Positions 59,826 to 64,000 of a DNA stretch of 64,000 bases are shown here, piece by piece. Position 1 is the first letter of the stretch; each line of letters opens with the position of its first letter. The notes under the pieces were generated by a model. That model made no database searches, had not been told where the DNA came from, and worked only from the letters and a program-made list of their open reading frames with translations. The DNA comes from Pseudomonas sp. UBA1879 (GTDB taxonomy: Bacteria > Pseudomonadota > Gammaproteobacteria > Pseudomonadales > Pseudomonadaceae), in contig NZ_DDHJ01000001.1 of NCBI RefSeq assembly GCF_002338065.1, positions 310,001 to 374,000 of the forward strand, read 5' to 3'. The position numbers were made by a program, and so were the translations under genes.

Positions 59826-60953
59826 ATGTCGCTGCATCGCTTGGATACATTGTCGGATCTGGCACCCGCCGAATGGGACGCGCTGATACCCGGTGAGTCG
59901 CCGTTTCTGCGTCACGCATTTCTCAGTTCACTGGAGGACAGCGGTAGCCTCGGGCCCCGTTCCGGATGGCGCGCCGAGCATCTGTTGCATTACGAAAATG
60001 GCACGTTGGTCGCTGCCCTGCCGACCTACCGCAAGTGGCACTCCTATGGCGAGTACGTGTTCGATCATGGCTGGGCGGATGCCTGTCGCCGTGCGGGCAT
60101 TGCCTATTACCCCAAGCTGCTGGTGGCGGTGCCGTTCAGCCCGGTCAGCGGGCCACGGCTGCTGGCCAAGACCCCGGAAGACGGTCGCGAATTGATCGCC
60201 TGCCTTCCCGGTTACGCCGAGGCAGAAGAACTGTCCAGCGTGCACGTCAACTTCACCGACCCCGTGGCCGACACCTTGCTCGCCGAGCACCCGGAATGGC
60301 TGCAACGGATCGGCTGCCAGTACCACTGGCAGAATCGGGGCTATCGGGATTTCCAGGATTTCCTCGACGCCTTGAGTTCGCGCAAGCGCAAGCAGATGCG
60401 CAAGGAGCGCGAGCAGGTGGCAGGGCAGGGCTTTGATTTCGAGTGGCTTGAAGGCCACGAGCTGAGTCAGGCGCAGTGGGATTTTGTTTATGCCTGCTAT
60501 TCCAACACGTACGAGATTCGCGGCCAGGCGCCGTACCTGACCCGCGAATTCTTCAGCCTGCTGGCCGAGCGCATGCCGGATGCCATTCGCGTGGTCATGG
60601 CGAAGCAGGGCTCACGGCCGGTGGCCATGGCTTTCAGCCTGATCGGCGGCGACAGCTTTTACGGGCGTTACTGGGGCTGCCTGGCCGAGTTCGACCGTCT
60701 GCATTTCGAGACCTGTTTCTACCAGGGCATGGATTACGCCATTGCACACGGCAAGCAGCGTTTCGATGCAGGTGCGCAGGGTGAGCACAAGTTGATTCGC
60801 GGATTCGAACCGGTGATCACCCACTCTTGGCATTACCTTGCCCATCCAGGACTGCGCGAAGCCGTCGCGGGGTTTCTGGAGCAAGAAAGGGCGGGGATTT
60901 TGGCCTATGCCGAGGAAGCGCGCGGAGCCTTGCCGTACCGGCAGGGGGACTGA
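59826..60953 (+). CDS. DUF482/FemAB-like acyltransferase
   Basis: A 375-aa protein of the peptidogalycan biosynthesis/FemAB-like DUF482 family, a pair of GNAT folds. Family blocks include SPFLRHAFLSSLEDSG near residues 24-39, PVSGPRLL, SRKRKQMRKER (a basic helix near residue 184) and AGAQGEHKLIRGFEP near 316. The ATG at 59826 follows GGGAGAGG; an earlier in-frame start is less likely. Its donor and acceptor are unknown. Confidence 0.8.
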   Translation: MSLHRLDTLSDLAPAEWDALIPGESPFLRHAFLSSLEDSGSLGPRSGWRAEHLLHYENGTLVAALPTYRKWHSYGEYVFDHGWADACRRAGIAYYPKLLVAVPFSPVSGPRLLAKTPEDGRELIACLPGYAEAEELSSVHVNFTDPVADTLLAEHPEWLQRIGCQYHWQNRGYRDFQDFLDALSSRKRKQMRKEREQVAGQGFDFEWLEGHELSQAQWDFVYACYSNTYEIRGQAPYLTREFFSLLAERMPDAIRVVMAKQGSRPVAMAFSLIGGDSFYGRYWGCLAEFDRLHFETCFYQGMDYAIAHGKQRFDAGAQGEHKLIRGFEPVITHSWHYLAHPGLREAVAGFLEQERAGILAYAEEARGALPYRQGD

Positions 60954-61074
60954 CGCTTTAACAGTGGGGATGTGCCGCATGAAGTGCGACCCATCCCCTA
61001 AGGGTATTGGAGCTGCCGGAGGCAAATCGGCAACGATCACGGAGTGTCAGGCAGTTCACCTATCGTTTAGCCAC

Positions 61075-61100
61075 CGCCTTCGCTGCCGTCGTACTTCCGT
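61075..61100. repeat. Type C repeat arm
   Basis: CGCCTTCGCTGCCGTCGTAC core, the reverse complement of the unit at 30680 and 24703. A partial partner (GCCGGAGGCAAATCGGCAACG) lies about 60 bases upstream near 61014. Confidence 0.65.
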
Positions 61101-61158
61101 CTTAGCCCACAGCTTCGAGGTCCATCCGGCAGATCGACGGCAACTTCGAACTACTGAG

Positions 61159-63018
61159 CTACAACGTCAATGGCGCCAGCGGGAATTCCTCCTCACCCAT
61201 GAACCCACCGGTCTGGTGCGCCCATAGCCGGGCATACAACCCTTTTTTTGCCAGCAACTCGGCGTGAGTGCCGGTCTCGACGATTTGACCCTCCTCCAGC
61301 ACCACCAAACGATCCATCTTGGCGATGGTCGACAGGCGGTGAGCGATAGCGATCACGGTTTTGCCCTGCATCAGGGTTTCCAGGCTTTCCTGAATCGCGG
61401 CCTCGACTTCCGAGTCCAGCGCGGAGGTTGCCTCGTCCATGATCAGAATCGGCGCGTCCTTGAGCAGCACGCGGGTGATCGCGATGCGTTGACGCTGGCC
61501 CCCCGACAGCTTGACGCCGCGCTCGCCCACGTGGGCATCGAGTCCGGTACGACCCTCGGCGTCGGACAATTGCGGAATGAACCCATCGGCACGCGCCTTG
61601 CGCATGGCTTCCCACAACTCGGCGTCGGTGGCGTGGGGCTTGCCGTATTGCAAGTTGTCGCGAATCGAGCGGTGCAGCAGGGAGGTGTCCTGAGTGATCA
61701 TGCCGATGTGCGAACGCAAACTCTCCTGCGAGACGTGGGCGATGTCCTGATCATCGATGGTGATACGGCCGCCCTGTACGTCATAGAGGCGCAGCAGCAG
61801 ATTCACCAACGTTGATTTGCCTGCGCCAGATGGACCTATCAAACCGATTTTTTCGCCGGGTTTGATGTCCAGGTTCAGCTCTTTGATCACTCCTTTACCG
61901 GGGCCGTACTGGAAATTCAGGTGTTCGAATTTCACTTCGCCGTGGCTGACCTGAAGGGTCGGCGCCGCTTTGCGGTCCTCGACACCGACGGGCTGGGAGA
62001 TGCTTTGCAGACCGTCCTGGACCATGCCGATGTTCTCGAAAATGCCGTTGACCACCCACATGATCCAGCCGGACATGTTGACGATCCGGATCACCAGACC
62101 GGTGGCCAGCGCAATTGCACCCACCGAGATCAGCGATTGCGACCACAGCCACAGCGCCAGCCCCGTGGTCCAGACGATCAGGATGCCGTTCAGCGCCGTG
62201 ATCACGGTGTCCATCTCGGTGATCACGCGACCGGCCAGCTGGGTTTTTTCAGTCTGTTCGCTGATCGCTTCCCGCGCGTACTGCTGTTCTGAATTGGTGT
62301 GAGCAAAGAGCTTGAGTGTGGTGATGTTGGTGTAGCCGTCGACGATGCGTCCCATCAGCTTCGAACGCGCTTCCGAGGACACCACCGAACGCGCCTTGAC
62401 CCGCGGCACGAACCACCAGAGCGACAGTGTGAACGCAATGATCCAGCTGATCAGCGGAATCATCAGGTGCCAGTCGGCCTCGGCGAACAGCACCAGCGCG
62501 CCGATGGAGTAGATCAGCACGTGCCACATGGCATCCACGGCCTGCACGGCGGAATCTCGCAGCGCGTTACCGGTCTGGACGATGCGTTGCGCGATGCGGC
62601 CCGCGAAGTCGCTCTGAAAGAAATTGACGCTTTGCTTGAGCACGTAGCTGTGGTTCTGCCAGTTGATCAGGCTCGTCATGCCGGGGCCGATGGTCTGGTG
62701 CACCAGCAGGTCGTGGAACAGAACGAACACCGGTCGCAGCACCAGCGCGACGATCACCATCCAAGTCAATTCGAAGGCGTGATCACTGAAGAAATTCGGA
62801 TTGGGCGCGCCTTGCGCCAAATCGATGATGCGGCTGAGGTAGTTGAACAGCGACACCTCGATCAGCGCCCCGATCAGGCCCACGACGAGCAGGGCCAAGA
62901 AGCTCGGCCAGACCTGCTTGAGGTAGTACACGTAAAACGAAACGACTTGGTTGGGAGGGGCGACGGTGGGTGCGTCGCGGAAGATATCGATCAGCTTTTC
63001 GAAACGGCGATAGAGCAT
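61159..63018 (-). CDS. ABC transporter, fused permease-ATPase exporter
   Basis: A 619-aa half-size exporter. Residues 1-330 form a six-helix ABC transmembrane type 1 domain (FNYLSRIIDLAQ..., NFFQSDFAGRIAQRIVQTG). The ATPase follows with Walker A GPSGAGKST (near residue 388), the signature LSGGQRQRIAI, Walker B ILIMDEATSALDSE and the switch His AHRLST. It would work as a dimer, MsbA-like. The ATG at 63016-63018 is preferred; a TTG two codons earlier exists and neither has a strong ribosome site. The substrate is unknown. Confidence 0.87.
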   Translation of the reverse strand: MLYRRFEKLIDIFRDAPTVAPPNQVVSFYVYYLKQVWPSFLALLVVGLIGALIEVSLFNYLSRIIDLAQGAPNPNFFSDHAFELTWMVIVALVLRPVFVLFHDLLVHQTIGPGMTSLINWQNHSYVLKQSVNFFQSDFAGRIAQRIVQTGNALRDSAVQAVDAMWHVLIYSIGALVLFAEADWHLMIPLISWIIAFTLSLWWFVPRVKARSVVSSEARSKLMGRIVDGYTNITTLKLFAHTNSEQQYAREAISEQTEKTQLAGRVITEMDTVITALNGILIVWTTGLALWLWSQSLISVGAIALATGLVIRIVNMSGWIMWVVNGIFENIGMVQDGLQSISQPVGVEDRKAAPTLQVSHGEVKFEHLNFQYGPGKGVIKELNLDIKPGEKIGLIGPSGAGKSTLVNLLLRLYDVQGGRITIDDQDIAHVSQESLRSHIGMITQDTSLLHRSIRDNLQYGKPHATDAELWEAMRKARADGFIPQLSDAEGRTGLDAHVGERGVKLSGGQRQRIAITRVLLKDAPILIMDEATSALDSEVEAAIQESLETLMQGKTVIAIAHRLSTIAKMDRLVVLEEGQIVETGTHAELLAKKGLYARLWAHQTGGFMGEEEFPLAPLTL

Positions 63019-63140
63019 TGGCAAATGACGCCCACGCTTGAGCGGGCTCTCCTATCTGAAGGACTGGGGTGCGTCCCCGAATCTGACCACAGTCAGACGC
63101 AATTGCTCACATTTTTCACGCGCGTTGCGTTTCAGGAACG

Positions 63141-63165
63141 AAAAAGCCGGGCACGTGCCCGGCTT
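63141..63165 (-). terminator. Terminator of the cyclophilin gene
   Basis: A 22-nt perfect palindrome at 63144-63165 (AAGCCGGGCAC/GTGCCCGGCTT) is followed on the minus strand by TTTTT. It lies 18 bases after the stop codon. Confidence 0.88.
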
Positions 63166-63183
63166 CCGCACACGCTGTGGAGC

Positions 63184-63741
63184 TTAGTTCACGCGCTTGG
63201 CTGACTTGATCAGAATCGGGTCCAACGGCACGTTTTGCATCCCGCCTTTATTACCGGTCTTCACGTTAACGATCTGGTCGACGACGTCCATGCCCTTCAC
63301 CACCTTGCCGAACACTGCATAGCCGTAGTCCCGAACGCCGTGGTCGAGCATGGCGTTATCGACCACGTTGATGAAGAACTGGCTGGTGGCCGAGTTCACA
63401 TCCGACGTGCGGGCCATGGCAAGCGTGCCGCGTACGTTATGCAGGCCATTGTCGGCTTCGTTCTTGATCGGATCGTTGGTGGGCTTCTGCACCATCTGCG
63501 CCGTGAAGCCGCCGCCTTGCACCATGAAGCCGGGAATCACGCGGTGGAAGATGGTGTTGGAGTAGAAATTGCTGTCCACGTACTTGAGGAAGTTCGCAGT
63601 ACTGATCGGCGCCTTGTCCTGGTTCAGCTCGATTTCAACCTGACCGAAACTGGTGTCCAGCACAACGTGCGGCGCGGGTGCGGCCATCAGGTTGGAGGCG
63701 AACAGCACGGCGGCGGCAGAGAGGGCAATTTTTTTCAGCAT
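63184..63741 (-). CDS. ppiA: Periplasmic peptidyl-prolyl cis-trans isomerase (cyclophilin A)
   Basis: A 185-aa cyclophilin. The signal peptide MLKKIALSAAAVLFASNLMA-APAPHV directs export. The core shows FHRVIPGFMVQGGGF (catalytic Arg), the TSQFFINV strand, and YAVFGKVVKGMDVVD. The ATG at 63739-63741 directly starts the signal peptide. It is the last complete gene of the window and is followed by a perfect terminator. In P. aeruginosa I recall ppiA as PA3227. Confidence 0.9.
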   Translation of the reverse strand: MLKKIALSAAAVLFASNLMAAPAPHVVLDTSFGQVEIELNQDKAPISTANFLKYVDSNFYSNTIFHRVIPGFMVQGGGFTAQMVQKPTNDPIKNEADNGLHNVRGTLAMARTSDVNSATSQFFINVVDNAMLDHGVRDYGYAVFGKVVKGMDVVDQIVNVKTGNKGGMQNVPLDPILIKSAKRVN

Positions 63742-63801
63742 GGGGGGGAACGTCCTGAAAAGTGATTTTCGACTGCAAAAAACAGGACGTAAGGGAAACA
63801 C

Positions 63802-64000
63802 GTTTGAGGGGATTTGGACAGAGCCCCGGGAGGGGGGCTCTGAGTCTTGTGCAAGCCAGTGGGTACTGGTCGCCTCTAATCTCCGATCGATAAATCTAGA
63901 TCAATGTAAGGGAATTGGTCATAAAAACTTACCAGTTTCACGAAGTTGAGGCTGATGTCTGCATTGGCTGTACCTGAATGTAGGATCGCGAACACGCTCA
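63802..64000. other. Right window edge: no firm feature
   Basis: 199 bases beyond the region upstream of the cyclophilin gene. A GC-rich inverted repeat (AGAGCCCC/GGGGCTCT) near 63819-63841 has no T run. An ATG at 63955 on the plus strand starts an open frame to the edge (MSALAVPECRIANTL), but 15 residues are too few to judge. Confidence 0.4.

Noticed and set aside
63955..64000. Start of a gene at the right window edge
   Set aside because: Only 15 codons are visible and the ribosome site spacing is poor.

Overview
The window reads as chromosomal DNA of a non-aeruginosa Pseudomonas, most likely of the fluorescens/syringae side of the genus. GC is high, gene density is high, and the families and gene order match blocks of P. 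aeruginosa PAO1 that I recall (quiP, ychJ, dinG, pdxH, slyB-like and braCDEFG; then an nbdA-like gene, rapA, phrS, phaJ1, fadD1/fadD2, hrpA and a PA3286-like gene). Many palindromic REP/REPIN elements lie between genes, and at least three sequence types can be told apart. I see no prophage, transposase, CRISPR array, rRNA or tRNA.

Layout. 1-10130 (minus strand): a ligase-associated DNA repair cassette (exonuclease, ATP-dependent ligase, DEXH helicase). It is interrupted by a five-gene arginine/ornithine ABC uptake operon (aotJQM, an AstE/AspA-like metallohydrolase, aotP). The helicase runs off the left edge. 10372-18440: a QuiP-type acylase lipoprotein, a His-rich SEC-C miniprotein with a LEA14-type lipoprotein, a YchJ-like SEC-C protein, an OmpA lipoprotein, a DUF1145 and collagen-like pair, and a CopD-type membrane protein. 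18565-24585 (plus): DinG, a family VIII esterase/beta-lactamase, an OmpA lipoprotein with an Ala/Lys/Pro tail, PdxH and a SlyB-like lipoprotein. 24869-30516: NhaA, a FAD oxidoreductase, a lipoprotein, and a divergent SDR/LysR pair. 30764-35765 (minus): the branched-chain amino-acid transporter braCDEFG. 36094-40680: a DUF2288 protein, an unrecognised 363-aa protein directly behind a MHYT-GGDEF-EAL c-di-GMP protein, and a YkgJ-type Cys-cluster protein. 40948-46504: an MFS transporter, RapA, two small proteins and the PhrS small RNA with an embedded 38-codon membrane peptide. 46816-57891: a lipid module (PhaJ1, lysophospholipase, FadD2, FadD1, a KASIII-like synthase) with HrpA inside it. 58214-63741: a porin, a DUF482/FemAB-like protein, an ABC exporter and a periplasmic cyclophilin.

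How it works together. Both amino-acid uptake operons carry a terminator-like hairpin directly after the binding-protein gene, which would make the binding protein in excess over the membrane parts. The lipid genes can release, activate and divert fatty acids towards PHA precursors and fatty-acid synthesis. The most notable finds are the PhrS locus with a class-II-spaced Anr/FNR site, the split repair cassette, the unrecognised gene behind the c-di-GMP protein, and several unusual small or low-complexity envelope and metal-binding proteins.
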